This document shows, in pieces, positions 26,039-41,792 of a stretch of DNA of 64,000 nt. The stretch is from Ramlibacter aquaticus (lineage in GTDB: Bacteria; Pseudomonadota; Gammaproteobacteria; Burkholderiales; Burkholderiaceae_C). Positions within the stretch are counted from its first letter, which is position 1. Each line of letters starts with the position of its first letter. A program made the translations under genes and the position numbers. The DNA lies in NCBI RefSeq assembly GCF_015159745.1, contig NZ_JADDOJ010000001.1:57321-121320 (forward strand), read 5' to 3'. The notes beneath the pieces are model-generated. The model was not told the origin of the DNA. It saw nothing but the letters and a program-made list of their open reading frames with translations, and did no database searches.

Positions 26039-26575
26039 ATGGGCCACACGGGGCGCTTGCGCCTGGAAGCACTGACCGAGGACCACGCGGCGGCCATGTG
26101 GGCGGCGCTGTCGGACGAGCGCCTCTATGCCTACATCACCGAGCCGCGCTATCCCAGCGTGCAGGCGCTGCAGGCGCGCTACCGCCGGCTGGCGGCCGGG
26201 TCGCCCTCCCCCGATGAAACCTGGTGGAACTTCATCCTGTTTCGCACTGGCACGGACGAACCCCTGGGCTTCGTGCAGGCCACGCTCAGGCCCGCCCAGG
26301 CGATGGCGGAGGTGGCCTACCTGCTGGCGCCCCGGCACTGGGGCCAGGGCTACGCGACCGAGGCCCTGGGCTGGCTGCTGCAGGCCCTGGCGGCACGCGG
26401 CGACATCGCACGGGCCCAGGCGCAGGTCGACGTGCGCAACACCGCCTCGCTCGCCGTGCTGCACCGCCTGGGCTTCGTGCTCGTCCGCACGGTCGAGGAC
26501 GCGCAGTCCACCGACCATGTGTTCGAACGCAGCCTGGCCGGCCTGGCCCCGCCGGCCCGCCCAGGCGCGTCCTGA
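26039..26575 (+). CDS. GNAT family N-acetyltransferase (RimJ/RimL-like)
   Basis: The product of 178 residues has GRLRLEALTEDHAAAMW at the N-terminus, AEVAYLLAPRHWGQGYATEA (acetyl-CoA motif A) and VDVRNTASLAVLHRLGF, the layout of Acetyltransf_3 enzymes that modify protein or small-molecule amines. ATG 26039 is preferred because GAAGGA lies upstream; ATG 26018 is an in-frame alternative adding seven residues. A TATAAC -10-like box lies at about 25992. The substrate is unknown. Confidence 0.85.
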   Translation: MGHTGRLRLEALTEDHAAAMWAALSDERLYAYITEPRYPSVQALQARYRRLAAGSPSPDETWWNFILFRTGTDEPLGFVQATLRPAQAMAEVAYLLAPRHWGQGYATEALGWLLQALAARGDIARAQAQVDVRNTASLAVLHRLGFVLVRTVEDAQSTDHVFERSLAGLAPPARPGAS

Positions 26576-26597
26576 GCCACGGGCGCTCCTGGCGCCT

Positions 26598-29501
<2,904 letters not shown>

Positions 29502-29567
29502 CTCGGCCTCATTGATGGGATGGACGTGCAGGGACATTCTGCCCCGCCCGCCAATCCCATGGGGCCG

Positions 29568-30650
29568 TCAGGCGTGCGCGGCCTCGAATTCCTGCATGTA
29601 GGCCACCAGGGCCTGCACCGCCTCCAGGGGCAGCGCGTTGTACAGCGAGGCGCGCATGCCGCCCACCAGCCGATGGCCCTTGAGCTGGACCATGCCGCGC
29701 GCCTGCGCGCCCTTCAGGAACTCGGCATCCAGGGCCGCGTCCTTCAGGTGGAAGGGCACGTTCATCAGGGACCGGTCCTCGCGCGCCACGCGGTTGGAGA
29801 AGTAACGGCTCTGATCCAGGAAGTCGTAGAGCAGCTGCGCCTTGGCGCGGTTGTGCGCCTCCATGGCCGCCAGGCCGCCGTGCGCCCGGGTGTGCTTGAG
29901 CACCAGCCCCAGGATGTAGATCGCGTAGGTGGGCGGCGTGTTGTACATGGAGTCGTTCTCGGCCTGCAACTGGTAGTTGAAGGCCGAGGGCGTGATCGCC
30001 AGCGCATGGCCGAGCAGGTCCTCGCGCACGATCACCACGGTGACGCCCGAGGGGCCCATGTTCTTCTGCGCGCCGGCGTAGATCAGGCCGTAGCGGCTGA
30101 CGTCGATGGGCCGCGACATGATGTCCGAGGACATGTCCGCCACCAGGGGCACATCGCCCACGTCGGGCAGCTGGTGGTATTGCACGCCGCCGATGGTTTC
30201 GTTCGAACAGATGTGCACGTAGGCGGCGCCGGGATCCAGCTGCCAGCTGGCGCGCGGCGGGATCGCGGTGAAGCCCGAGGCTTCGCCCGAGGCGGCCACC
30301 TGCACCCGGCCGTACTTCGCGGCCTCGGCGATGGAGCGGGTGGACCATTCGCCGGTGTTGACGTAATCGGCGCGGCCGCTGCGGCCCATCAGGTTCATGG
30401 GCACGATGGCGTTCTCGCCGATGGCCCCGCCCTGCACGAAGAGCACCTTGTAATGGTCGGGCACGCCCATGAGCTCGCGCACCAGCGCCACGGCCTCGGC
30501 GTGGATGCCCATGAATTCCTTGCCGCGGTGGCTCATCTCCATCACGGACATGCCGCTGCCCTGCCAGTCGAGCATCTCCTCGGCCGCCTGGCGCAGGACG
30601 GCTTCGGGCAGGGTGGCGGGACCAGGGCTGAAATTGAAGACGCGAGACAT
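29568..30650 (-). CDS. serC: Phosphoserine aminotransferase
   Basis: SerC makes 3-phosphoserine from 3-phosphohydroxypyruvate in serine synthesis and takes part in pyridoxal phosphate synthesis. The 360-residue protein starts [19 protein letters not shown] and contains [31 protein letters not shown] and [13 protein letters not shown] with the PLP Lys. The ATG at 30650 matches the family start; an in-frame ATG at 30662 adds four residues. It lies upstream of acnA. Confidence 0.95.
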   Translation of the reverse strand: MSRVFNFSPGPATLPEAVLRQAAEEMLDWQGSGMSVMEMSHRGKEFMGIHAEAVALVRELMGVPDHYKVLFVQGGAIGENAIVPMNLMGRSGRADYVNTGEWSTRSIAEAAKYGRVQVAASGEASGFTAIPPRASWQLDPGAAYVHICSNETIGGVQYHQLPDVGDVPLVADMSSDIMSRPIDVSRYGLIYAGAQKNMGPSGVTVVIVREDLLGHALAITPSAFNYQLQAENDSMYNTPPTYAIYILGLVLKHTRAHGGLAAMEAHNRAKAQLLYDFLDQSRYFSNRVAREDRSLMNVPFHLKDAALDAEFLKGAQARGMVQLKGHRLVGGMRASLYNALPLEAVQALVAYMQEFEAAHA

Positions 30651-30786
30651 GGTCTCGAGCATACCAGCGGCGGTGCAGCCCATCCGGGCGCGGTTGTAGT
30701 CGGCGCCGCACAGCGCGAGGCGCGGGCGGACGACTCCGCCCACGCGCTTTCCCGTCCAGCATGCGCAGGCAACAAGGAGCCCGACC

Positions 30787-31290
30787 ATGAGCACGCACAA
30801 GACCGACCCGCACCAGACCCTGTGGGAGATGATCAAGTCGACCCGATTCGGCATGCTGACCCACCGCCACCCCGACGGCGGTCTGCATTCCCACCCGCTG
30901 ACCACGCAGAACAAGTCGCTGGAAGACGACATGCTGCTGTACTTCTTCGTCAGCAAGCGCACCGAGCTGGGCCAGCGCCTGCGCGCGGACGGCAACGTGA
31001 ACGTGGCCTACGCCAACACCGACAAGGACCGCTACGTCTCCGTCTCGGGCGAGGCGACGGTGAACGAGGACATGGACAAGAAGCGCCACCTGTTCAACGC
31101 CATGGCCAAGGCCTGGTTCCCGGGCGGCGTGGAAGACCCGGACCTGGAGCTGGTGCAGGTGCGCATCCACCACGCCGAATACTGGGACGTGAAGGAAAGC
31201 AAGACCACCCAGCTGTTCAAGATGGCGGCCGCGGCCGTGAGCGGCAAGCCGCCGCACATGGGCGAGCACCGCGAGCTGCACACCACCTGA
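30787..31290 (+). CDS. Pyridoxamine 5'-phosphate oxidase-fold (general stress protein 26-like) protein
   Basis: The 167-residue protein has the split-barrel flavin-binding features [38 protein letters not shown] and [19 protein letters not shown] of stress proteins related to PNPOx. It binds FMN, FAD or F420 in known relatives; the function is not determined. The ATG has a good AAGGAG site upstream. It is divergent from serC and convergent with kup. Confidence 0.85.
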   Translation: MSTHKTDPHQTLWEMIKSTRFGMLTHRHPDGGLHSHPLTTQNKSLEDDMLLYFFVSKRTELGQRLRADGNVNVAYANTDKDRYVSVSGEATVNEDMDKKRHLFNAMAKAWFPGGVEDPDLELVQVRIHHAEYWDVKESKTTQLFKMAAAAVSGKPPHMGEHRELHTT

Positions 31291-31321
31291 GGGCGACCGC
31301 CCGGGGGCCCGAGGCCCCGGC

Positions 31322-33223
31322 TCAGGGGCGTCGGCCGAATTCGACGACCCGGTTGGGCGGCAGCATGAACCAGTCGGAGGCGCGGCCTGCATTGCGGTGC
31401 AGCCACGCGAAGACCGCCTGGCGCGCGCGCGTGATGCCCTGCAGCCGCGCCGTGCCCACCGTCTCGCGCGAGATGAAGAACGAGGTGTTCATGGTCTCCA
31501 GCCCGATGCCGCGCTGGTAGGACAGCAGCTTCATGAACTCCGGCACGTCCGGCGGCTCCATGAAGCCGTGCGTGGCCACCACCTCCAGGAAGCCGCCACC
31601 CAGGTCCTGCACCTGCAGGCGCTGGGCCGGGGGCACCCGCGGCATGTCGGCCGTGCGCACCTGCAGGATGATCACGCGCTGGTGCAGCACCTGGTTGTGC
31701 TTGAGGTTGTGCAGCAGCGCGTGCGGCACGTAGTCCGGGTCGGCAGTGAGGAAGACGGAGGTGCCGTTGACGCGGTGCACCGCATCCCCGGCCAGGGCGG
31801 CGACGAAGGGCCGCAGCTCGATGCGGTCGGGCGCCGAGCGTTCGTGGATCAGCCGCCGGCCCTTGGCCCAGGTGGTGAACACGCCCATCACCAGGGCCGC
31901 CACCGCCAGCGGCAGCCAGCCGCCCTCGGCGATCTTCAGGCTGTTCGCGACCACGAACAGCATGTCGATGACGACGAACACCGTGGCGCCTGCGAGCACC
32001 GCCGCCGGGGGCCAGCGCCACAGCCGCAGCGCGACCAGCGCCGCCAGCACGCTGGTGGTGACCATGGTGACGGACACCGCGATGCCGTAGGCCGAGGACA
32101 GCGCGCTGGAGCTGCGGAAGCCCAGCACCAGGGCCAGCACGCCCAGCACCAGCAGGCCGTTCACCGCCGGCAGGTAGATCTGGCCCATCGCCTGGCCGGA
32201 GGTCTGGACGATGCGCAGCCGCGGCAGGTAGCCCATGCGGATCGCCTGGGCGGTGAGCGAGAAGGCGCCCGAAATCACCGCCTGCGAGGCGATCACCGTG
32301 GCGGCGGCGGCCAGCACCACCATGGGCAGCACGCCCCACGAGGGCAGCAGCCGGTAGAAGGGGTTGTCGATGGCCGACGGGTCCTTGAGCACCAGCGCGC
32401 CCTGGCCGAAGTAGTTCAGCACCAGCGCTGGCAGCGCGACGAAGAACCAGGCCTGGCGGATCGCCCGCGCGCCGAAGTGGCCCATGTCGGCATAGAGCGC
32501 CTCGCCGCCGGTGACGGCCAGGAAGACCGATCCCAGCACGGCCAGGGACTGCGCCGGGTGGTCGGCCAGGAAGGCGCCCGCCCAGGCCGGGCTGAGCGCC
32601 TGCAGCACCTGCGGTGCGTCCGCGATGTGCCACAGCCCGAGCAGGGCCAGCACCGCGAACCACAGCAGCATCACCGGGCCGAACACTTTGCCGACCGCGC
32701 CCGTGCCCAGCTTCTGCACCGCGAACAGGCCGGCCAGGATGACCAGCGTGAGCGGGACCACGTAGGGCTCGAAGACCGGCGTCACCACGTTCAGGCCCTC
32801 CACCGCCGACATGACGGAGATGGCGGGCGTGATCAGGCTGTCGCCGTAGAACATGGCCGAGCCGGTCAGCCCCATGGCCGCCACCAGCGGCAGCAGGCGG
32901 CGCCAGCCGGGCGCGTCGACGGCGTGCCGGGCCAGGGCCTGCAGCGCCATGATGCCGCCCTCGCCGTCGTGGTCGGCCCGCAGCACGAAGACCACGTACT
33001 TCACCGTCACGACCAGGGTCAGCGCCCAGAAGATCAGCGAGAGGATGCCCAGCACGGCCGCCGGCGTCAGCGTGACGCCGTGGGCGGGGCTCAGGCATTC
33101 GCGCAGGGCATACAGGGGCGAGGTGCCGATGTCGCCGTAGACCACGCCGAGCGCGGCCAGCGCGAGGGCGGCGCGGGCACCGCGGGCCGGCGGGGCGACG
33201 AGGTCGTGGGTGGCAGTGTTCAT
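31322..33223 (-). CDS. kup: Low-affinity potassium uptake protein Kup
   Basis: The 633-residue protein carries about 12 N-terminal membrane segments with the family motif ALGVVYGDIGTSPLYALREC, followed by a C-terminal soluble domain from about residue 450. Kup transports K+ with protons. The start at ATG 33223 (MNTATHDL) is taken because the longer frame gives an Ala/Gly-rich N-terminus not found in the family. It is divergent from the KdpD-like kinase, 91 bp away, which suggests shared K+ sensing. Confidence 0.93.
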   Translation of the reverse strand: MNTATHDLVAPPARGARAALALAALGVVYGDIGTSPLYALRECLSPAHGVTLTPAAVLGILSLIFWALTLVVTVKYVVFVLRADHDGEGGIMALQALARHAVDAPGWRRLLPLVAAMGLTGSAMFYGDSLITPAISVMSAVEGLNVVTPVFEPYVVPLTLVILAGLFAVQKLGTGAVGKVFGPVMLLWFAVLALLGLWHIADAPQVLQALSPAWAGAFLADHPAQSLAVLGSVFLAVTGGEALYADMGHFGARAIRQAWFFVALPALVLNYFGQGALVLKDPSAIDNPFYRLLPSWGVLPMVVLAAAATVIASQAVISGAFSLTAQAIRMGYLPRLRIVQTSGQAMGQIYLPAVNGLLVLGVLALVLGFRSSSALSSAYGIAVSVTMVTTSVLAALVALRLWRWPPAAVLAGATVFVVIDMLFVVANSLKIAEGGWLPLAVAALVMGVFTTWAKGRRLIHERSAPDRIELRPFVAALAGDAVHRVNGTSVFLTADPDYVPHALLHNLKHNQVLHQRVIILQVRTADMPRVPPAQRLQVQDLGGGFLEVVATHGFMEPPDVPEFMKLLSYQRGIGLETMNTSFFISRETVGTARLQGITRARQAVFAWLHRNAGRASDWFMLPPNRVVEFGRRP

Positions 33224-33314
33224 GCGGCGGATTCTGTGACCAGCCACGGGCGCGCCGTGTGGGTGCTGTGCGCTTTTTATGGATTCTTTATGGCCAGGCT
33301 TGTAACCTGCGGCC

Positions 33315-34874
33315 GTGCCTGCCCCGCCTGCCTTCCCCGCCCTCGCCGCGCCGCCGCCCGGCGGTCCGGCCTCGTCCGCCGCCACGCCCCCGCCGTGGCT
33401 GGGCTACGCCGTGGCGGCGGTCGCCGCGGCCGCGTTCACCCTGGCCGCCCTGCCCCTGCGCGGTCGCCTGGAGCTGGCGAACATCGTGATGCTGTACCTG
33501 CTGGTGGTGGTGCTGGTCGCCCTGCGCCACGGCCGGGGGCCGGCCGCGCTGGCGGCGGTGCTGAACGTCGGCGCCTTCGACTTCGTGTTCGTGCCGCCCC
33601 AGCTCTCGTTCGCGGTCACCGACCTGCAGTACCTGCTCACCTTCGGCGTCATGCTGGGCGTGGGCCTGATCACCGGCCAGCTCACCGCCGGCCTGCGCTT
33701 CCAGGCTGAAGTGGCGGCGGCCCGCGAGCGGCGGGCGCAGTCGCTGTTCGAGCTTTCGCGCGAACTCTCGGGCGCCCTGCTGGCCGACCAGGTGGCGGCC
33801 ATCGGCCGGCAGGCGGTGCGCCAGCATTTCGGCGGCGAGGCCGAAGTGGTGGTGAGCGGCCGCGACGACCACCTGCAGCATCCCGTACAGCCCGCCGCCG
33901 GCTACGAACGGGCCGCCGCCGAGGCGGCGTTCGCGCTTCCGGTGGCCGCCGGCGCCCCACCGCTGCACGCCCACGGTGCGCAGCCGGGCTGGCACTACCT
34001 GCCCCTGCAGGCGCCGGTGCGCGTGCGCGGCGTGTTGGCGCTGCGGCCGGCCGACGCGCGCTGGCTGGCCCTGCCCGAGCAGGCCCAGCACCTGCAGACC
34101 CTGGCGCGGCAGGTCGCGATCGCGCTGGAGCGGGTGCACTACGTGGAGGTGGCACAGGAGGCCCAGCTCTCGATCGCCTCCGAGCGGCTTCGCAACACGC
34201 TGCTGGCGTCGATCTCGCACGACCTTCGCACGCCGCTCACCGCCCTGGTGGGCCTGGCCGAATCGCTCGCCGCCTCCGCGCCGCCGCTCGCGCCGGCGCA
34301 GGCCGGCACCGCACTCGCCCTCGCGTCGCAGGCGCGCGAGCTGGCGACGCTGGTCAACAAGCTCCTGGAGATGGCGCGGCTGCAAAGCGGCGAACGGCCG
34401 CTGCAGACCGACTGGCAGTCGGTCGAGGAGGTGGTGGGCAGCACCCTGCGCCTGCTGCGGCCCGCCCTGGCCGGCTGGCCGCTGGAGGTCGACGTGCCCG
34501 CGGCCCTGCCGCTGGCCGATTTCGACGCCACGCTGGTCGAGCGCGCGCTGGCCAACCTGCTGGAGAACGCCGTGCGGCACGGTGCGCCGCCGCTGGTGAT
34601 ACGCGTCCGCACCGAACCGGGGTGGCTGGCGATCACCGTGCGGGACCACGGGCCCGGCCTGCCGGCGACCGACCAGGACCTGTTCGGCAAGTTCACGCGC
34701 GGCGCCAGCGAATCGGCCACGCCCGGGGTGGGCCTGGGGCTGGCGATCTGCAAGGCGGTGGCCGACGCCCACCATGGCAGCATCCGCGCGGCGAATGCCG
34801 AAGGCGGTGGCGCGCTGTTCGAACTGCGCCTGCCCCGGCGCGAGCCCCCGCCCCTGCCCACGGACGTGGAATGA
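33315..34874 (+). CDS. KdpD-like sensor histidine kinase lacking the N-terminal KdpD/Usp domains
   Basis: The 519-residue protein starts directly at the transmembrane DUF4118 region (four segments, about 29-125). A GAF-like segment follows (about 145-275). The histidine-kinase core comes next: SISHDLRTPLTALVG with phospho-acceptor His302, the N box LANLLENAVRHGA, and the ATP-binding boxes DHGPGLP and GVGLGLAICKAVADAHHG (read as VGLGLAICKAVADAHHG). Full-length KdpD has about 400 extra N-terminal residues (KdpD and Usp domains), so this form cannot sense through them. It overlaps the response regulator by ATGA and lies beside kup rather than kdpFABC. Confidence 0.88.
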   Translation: MPAPPAFPALAAPPPGGPASSAATPPPWLGYAVAAVAAAAFTLAALPLRGRLELANIVMLYLLVVVLVALRHGRGPAALAAVLNVGAFDFVFVPPQLSFAVTDLQYLLTFGVMLGVGLITGQLTAGLRFQAEVAAARERRAQSLFELSRELSGALLADQVAAIGRQAVRQHFGGEAEVVVSGRDDHLQHPVQPAAGYERAAAEAAFALPVAAGAPPLHAHGAQPGWHYLPLQAPVRVRGVLALRPADARWLALPEQAQHLQTLARQVAIALERVHYVEVAQEAQLSIASERLRNTLLASISHDLRTPLTALVGLAESLAASAPPLAPAQAGTALALASQARELATLVNKLLEMARLQSGERPLQTDWQSVEEVVGSTLRLLRPALAGWPLEVDVPAALPLADFDATLVERALANLLENAVRHGAPPLVIRVRTEPGWLAITVRDHGPGLPATDQDLFGKFTRGASESATPGVGLGLAICKAVADAHHGSIRAANAEGGGALFELRLPRREPPPLPTDVE

Positions 34875-35578
34875 GCCAGATGCCCGTCGCGCTCATCGTC
34901 GAGGACGAGCCCACCATACGCCGCTTCGTGCGGGATGCGCTGGAGGCCGGCGGCTGGCAGGTGCACGAGGCGGGCACGCAGCAGCGCGGCCGCATCGAAG
35001 CCGGCACCCGCAAGCCGGACCTGATCGTGCTCGACCTGGGCCTGCCCGATGGCGACGGGCTGGACCTGATACGCGCCGTGCGCACCTGGTCCTCGGTGCC
35101 CATCCTGGTGCTGTCGGCCCGGGTCGGCGAGTCGGACAAGGTGCAGGCCCTGGACGCCGGGGCCGACGACTACCTGACCAAGCCCTTCGGCGTGGCCGAG
35201 CTGATGGCGCGTGTGCGCGCCAACCTGCGCCGGCCGCGCCGCCTCGCCGCCGACGAAGCCGGCACCGAGGCCCTGTTCCGCTTCGGCGACGTGGCCGTGG
35301 ACACCCGCGCGCGCCTGGTGCGCCGGGCCGGCGCCGAGGTGCACCTGACGCCCATCGAGTACCGCCTGCTGGCCCTGCTCATTGCCAACGCCGGCCGGGT
35401 GCTGACGCACCGCCACCTGCTGCAGGAGGTGTGGGGCCCCAGCCATGCGGGGCAGGCGCACTACCTGCGCATCTACATGGGCCACCTGCGCCAGAAGCTG
35501 GAGGCCGACCCCGCCCAGCCGCGCCACCTGCTCACGGAGACCGGGGTGGGCTACCGGCTGGTCACCGAGACGGCCTGA
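34871..35578 (+). CDS. KdpE-like OmpR-family response regulator
   Basis: The 235-residue protein has a receiver domain with phospho-acceptor Asp55 (LIVLDLGLPDGDG), the acidic pocket EDEP and Lys in LTKPFGVAEL, and a C-terminal winged-helix domain with HLTPIEYRLL and TGVGYRL. It is the cognate partner of the upstream KdpD-like kinase (4-nt overlap). Its targets may include the divergent kup gene. Confidence 0.9.
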   Translation: MSQMPVALIVEDEPTIRRFVRDALEAGGWQVHEAGTQQRGRIEAGTRKPDLIVLDLGLPDGDGLDLIRAVRTWSSVPILVLSARVGESDKVQALDAGADDYLTKPFGVAELMARVRANLRRPRRLAADEAGTEALFRFGDVAVDTRARLVRRAGAEVHLTPIEYRLLALLIANAGRVLTHRHLLQEVWGPSHAGQAHYLRIYMGHLRQKLEADPAQPRHLLTETGVGYRLVTETA

Positions 35579-35620
35579 GCGCGGTTCGCGGCGGCATCCG
35601 CCACGGCCCCGGCCCGGCCT

Positions 35621-38254
<2,634 letters not shown>

Positions 38255-38418
38255 GCCGCCTGATGCCGAGCAGTCGCCGACGCTACGCCTGGGGCAGGCT
38301 GGCGTTCATAGGAAGACGCCTATGCTTGATGCCGGAGAACACCCGCCGTGGGCCTCTGCCCATCCGTGCGGGGGCCATGGTCCGGCCGTCGCACGGACGA
38401 GCAAGCGGCGCCCCATGA

Positions 38419-38442
38419 AAAAAGCCGGGCAAGCCCGGCTTC
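38419..38442 (-). terminator. Rho-independent terminator after acnB
   Basis: On the minus strand a perfect 9-bp stem AAGCCGGGC/GCCCGGCTT with a 2-nt core loop runs into a T tract (TTTTTT). It lies 22 nt after the acnB stop and should end the mdh-to-acnB transcript. Confidence 0.88.
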
Positions 38443-38463
38443 TCGTTGCTCGCGTGCGCGGCG

Positions 38464-41049
38464 TCAGGCCAGCACGGTGTCCGCCACGGACTTGAAGTCC
38501 TCGATCTTGTCGAAGTTCATGTACTGGTAGATCTTGTCGCCGTTGGCGCTGAGCACGCCCATGTCGGCCATGTACTCTTCCTTGGTCGGGATGCGGCCCA
38601 GGCGCGAGCAGATGGCGGCCAGCTCGGCCGAACCCAGGTACACGTTGGTGTTCTTGCCCAGGCGGTTGGGGAAGTTGCGGGTGGAGGTGGACATCACCGT
38701 CGCGCCCTCGCGCACCTGTGCCTGGTTGCCCATGCACAGCGAGCAGCCCGGCATTTCCATGCGCGCACCGGCGGTGCCCAGCACGCCGTAGTGGCCTTCC
38801 TCGGTCAGCTGGCGCTGGTCCATCTTGGTCGGCGGCGCGACCCACAGCTTGACCGGGATGTCGCGCTTGCCTTCCAGCAGCTTGGACGCGGCACGGAAGT
38901 GGCCGATGTTGGTCATGCACGAGCCGATGAAGACCTCGTCGATCTTGGCGCCGGCGACGTCGGAGAGGGTTTTCACGTCGTCGGGGTCGTTCGGGCAGGC
39001 CACGATGGGCTCGTGGATCTCGGCCAGGTCGATCTCAATCACGGCGGCGTAATCGGCGTCCTTGTCGCCTTCCAGCAGCTGCGGGTTCTTCAGCCAGGCT
39101 TCCTGCGCGGCGATCCGGCGGCCCAGGGTGCGGGCGTCGGCGTAGCCGTTGGCGATCATCCAGCGCATCAGCGTGATGTTGCTGTTGAGGTACTCGATGA
39201 TCGGTTCCTTGTTCAGCTTCACGGTGCAGGCGGCGGCGGAGCGCTCGGCCGAGGCGTCGGAGAGCTCGAAGGCCTGTTCCACCTTCAGGTCCGGCAGGCC
39301 CTCGATCTCGAGGATACGGCCGGAGAAGATGTTCTTCTTGCCCTTCTTCTCCACCGTCAGCAGGCCCTGCTTGATCGCGTACAGCGGGATGGCGTTGACC
39401 AGGTCACGCAGGGTGACGCCAGGCTGCATCTGGCCCTTGAAGCGCACCAGCACCGACTCGGGCATGTCCAGCGGCATCACACCGGTGGCGGCCGCGAAGG
39501 CCACCAGGCCGGAACCGGCCGGGAAGCTGATGCCGATCGGGAAGCGGGTGTGCGAGTCGCCACCCGTGCCCACGGTGTCGGGCAGCAGGAAGCGGTTCAG
39601 CCAGCTGTGGATCACGCCGTCGCCCGGGCGCAGCGAGACGCCGCCCCGGGTGGAGATGAAGTCCGGCAGCTCGTGGTGCATCTTGACGTCCACGGGCTTG
39701 GGATAGGCGGCCGTGTGGCAGAAGGACTGCATCACCAGGTCGGCCGAGAAGCCCAGGCAGGCCAGGTCCTTCAGCTCGTCGCGGGTCATGGGGCCGGTGG
39801 TGTCCTGGGAGCCCACCGAGGTCATGCGCGGCTCGCAGTAGGTGCCCGGGCGCACGCCCTGGCCTTCCGGCAGGCCGCAGGCGCGGCCGACCATCTTCTG
39901 CGCCAGCGAGAAGCCCTTGCCGCTGTCCTTGGGGGCCTGGGGCAGGCGGAACAGCGTGGAGGCGGGCAGGCCCAGGGCCTCGCGCGCCTTGGCGGTGAGG
40001 CCGCGGCCGACGATCAGCGGGATGCGGCCGCCGGCGCGCACCTCGTCGAAGAGCACGTCGCTCTTGACCTTGAACTCGGCGATGACCTTGCCGTCCTTCA
40101 GGGCCTTGCCTTCATAGGGGCGCAGCTCGATGGTGTCGCCGGTCTCCATCTGGCTCACGTCGAGCTCGATGGGCAGCGCGCCCGCGTCTTCCATGGTGTT
40201 GTAGAAGATGGGAGCGATCTTGGAGCCCAGGCAGACGCCGCCGAAGCGCTTGTTCGGCACGAAGGGGATGTCTTCGCCGGTCCACCACAGCACGCTGTTG
40301 GTGGCCGACTTGCGCGAGGAGCCGGTGCCCACCACGTCGCCCACGTAGGCAACGATGTTGCCGCGGGCCTTGAGCTCCTGCAGCAGCTTGACCGGGCCGC
40401 GCTTGCCCTCTTCCTCGGGCACGATGCCCGGGCGCGGGTTCTTCAGCATGGCCAGCGCGTGCAGCGGGATGTCGGGGCGGCTCCAGGCGTCGGGCGCGGG
40501 CGACAGGTCGTCGGTGTTGGTCTCGCCGGACACCTTGAACACCGTGAGCTTCATGCTCTGCGGCACTTCGGGGCGGCTGGTGAACCACTCGGCATCGGCC
40601 CAGCTCTGGATCACGGCCTTGGCGTTGGCGTTGCCCTTGTCGGCTTTTTCCTTGACGTCGTGGAACTGGTCGAACATCAGCAGCGTCTTCTTGAGGCCGT
40701 CCGCAGCGACCTGGCCGACCTCGGGGTCGTCCAGCAGGTCGACCAGCGGGCTGATGTTGTAGCCGCCCAGCATGGTGCCCAGCAGTTCGGTCGCCTTCTG
40801 GCGGCTGATGACCATGCACTTCTCGGTGCCATGGGCCACCGCGGCCAGGTAGCTGGCCTTGACCTTGGCGGCATCGTCCACGCCCGCCGGCACGCGGTGC
40901 GTGATCAGGTTGACCAGGAAGTCGGCCTCGCCGGTGGAGGGGTTCTTCAGCAGCTCGATCAGCTCAGCGGTCTGCTTGGCCGACAGGGGCAGCGGCGGGA
41001 TGCCTTGCGCGGCGCGCTCGGCGACATGGTCAACATAGGCTTGCAACAT
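38464..41049 (-). CDS. acnB: Aconitate hydratase B
   Basis: AcnB is the main TCA-cycle aconitase. The 861-residue protein has the AcnB order of domains: the HEAT-like N-terminus ([16 protein letters not shown]), the swivel domain and the catalytic core with [15 protein letters not shown] and [13 protein letters not shown], which hold the three cluster Cys residues. It is the last gene of a minus-strand series starting at mdh (44592), and a strong terminator follows. Confidence 0.96.
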   Translation of the reverse strand: MLQAYVDHVAERAAQGIPPLPLSAKQTAELIELLKNPSTGEADFLVNLITHRVPAGVDDAAKVKASYLAAVAHGTEKCMVISRQKATELLGTMLGGYNISPLVDLLDDPEVGQVAADGLKKTLLMFDQFHDVKEKADKGNANAKAVIQSWADAEWFTSRPEVPQSMKLTVFKVSGETNTDDLSPAPDAWSRPDIPLHALAMLKNPRPGIVPEEEGKRGPVKLLQELKARGNIVAYVGDVVGTGSSRKSATNSVLWWTGEDIPFVPNKRFGGVCLGSKIAPIFYNTMEDAGALPIELDVSQMETGDTIELRPYEGKALKDGKVIAEFKVKSDVLFDEVRAGGRIPLIVGRGLTAKAREALGLPASTLFRLPQAPKDSGKGFSLAQKMVGRACGLPEGQGVRPGTYCEPRMTSVGSQDTTGPMTRDELKDLACLGFSADLVMQSFCHTAAYPKPVDVKMHHELPDFISTRGGVSLRPGDGVIHSWLNRFLLPDTVGTGGDSHTRFPIGISFPAGSGLVAFAAATGVMPLDMPESVLVRFKGQMQPGVTLRDLVNAIPLYAIKQGLLTVEKKGKKNIFSGRILEIEGLPDLKVEQAFELSDASAERSAAACTVKLNKEPIIEYLNSNITLMRWMIANGYADARTLGRRIAAQEAWLKNPQLLEGDKDADYAAVIEIDLAEIHEPIVACPNDPDDVKTLSDVAGAKIDEVFIGSCMTNIGHFRAASKLLEGKRDIPVKLWVAPPTKMDQRQLTEEGHYGVLGTAGARMEMPGCSLCMGNQAQVREGATVMSTSTRNFPNRLGKNTNVYLGSAELAAICSRLGRIPTKEEYMADMGVLSANGDKIYQYMNFDKIEDFKSVADTVLA

Positions 41050-41087
41050 GGCTTTCTCCGTTCAAATTCGCGTGTGCGGTCCCCTCC

Positions 41088-41792
41088 TCAGGGGGCCTTG
41101 GATGGGGTGCTCGGGGGTGCGGCCGATGCGGCTGCGGCCGGGGCGCCGGCCGATGCCGGGGCGGCCGGCGCAGGCGCGGGCGTGTTCGCGGTGGCGGCCG
41201 TCGCGGTCGCCGTGGCGGAGGCTGCGGGCAGCGGGTCCAGGATGCTGGGCTGCGGGTGCTTCTTGAGGGCGTCGGCGAAGGTGATCTGCTCCGGGCTCTG
41301 GCATTCGTCGGCCAGGCGCTGGCCCAGCTTCTGGCTCATGAGCATGGACTTGTTGCCCAGCTGCAGCCACATCGCACCGCGGCGGGGGTCTTCCAGGCGC
41401 ACGGCGTGGGTGCGGCTGGCCACGGGGTGCATGATGAAGCGGTAGTTCTTCGTGGTGACCACGAAGATGCCCTCGCGGCGGCCCGGGCGGATCCTGACCT
41501 TGGCGCCGAGCTCGCAGGGCATCTCGCCCACGAACACCTCGCGCGCCAGCGCCTTCTCCTCGTCGGTGAGGATCATGTCGGGATCGTCCTCGATGGGCGT
41601 GGCCTCCTCCACCGCCTTGCGCGCGGCGGGGTGCAGGGTGCTCCTGGACTTCGAATGGGTGCTCTTGGCCGTCGCGTGGGGCGCGGCATGCCGGGCCGCG
41701 GACGCGGGCTGGGCCGGTGCCGTGGCCTGCTGGGCGAGCGCCACGGCGGGCAGGGCCAGCAACAGGGAAAGAATGCGGATGCGGGATGTCAT
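41088..41792 (-). CDS. Exported hypothetical protein in the acnB operon
   Basis: The 234-residue product has a signal peptide (MTSRIRILSLLLALPAVALA) and then a Ala/Pro/Ser-rich stretch to about 60. A conserved-looking core of about 110 residues follows (ILTDEEKALAREVFVGEMPC to CQSPEQITFADALKK), and an Ala/Thr/Pro-rich tail. I do not recognise the family. Two cysteines (MPCEL and DECQS) could form a disulfide in the periplasm. It overlaps the upstream citrate-lyase-like gene by ATGA and sits 38 bp before acnB. Confidence 0.8.
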   Translation of the reverse strand: MTSRIRILSLLLALPAVALAQQATAPAQPASAARHAAPHATAKSTHSKSRSTLHPAARKAVEEATPIEDDPDMILTDEEKALAREVFVGEMPCELGAKVRIRPGRREGIFVVTTKNYRFIMHPVASRTHAVRLEDPRRGAMWLQLGNKSMLMSQKLGQRLADECQSPEQITFADALKKHPQPSILDPLPAASATATATAATANTPAPAPAAPASAGAPAAAASAAPPSTPSKAP

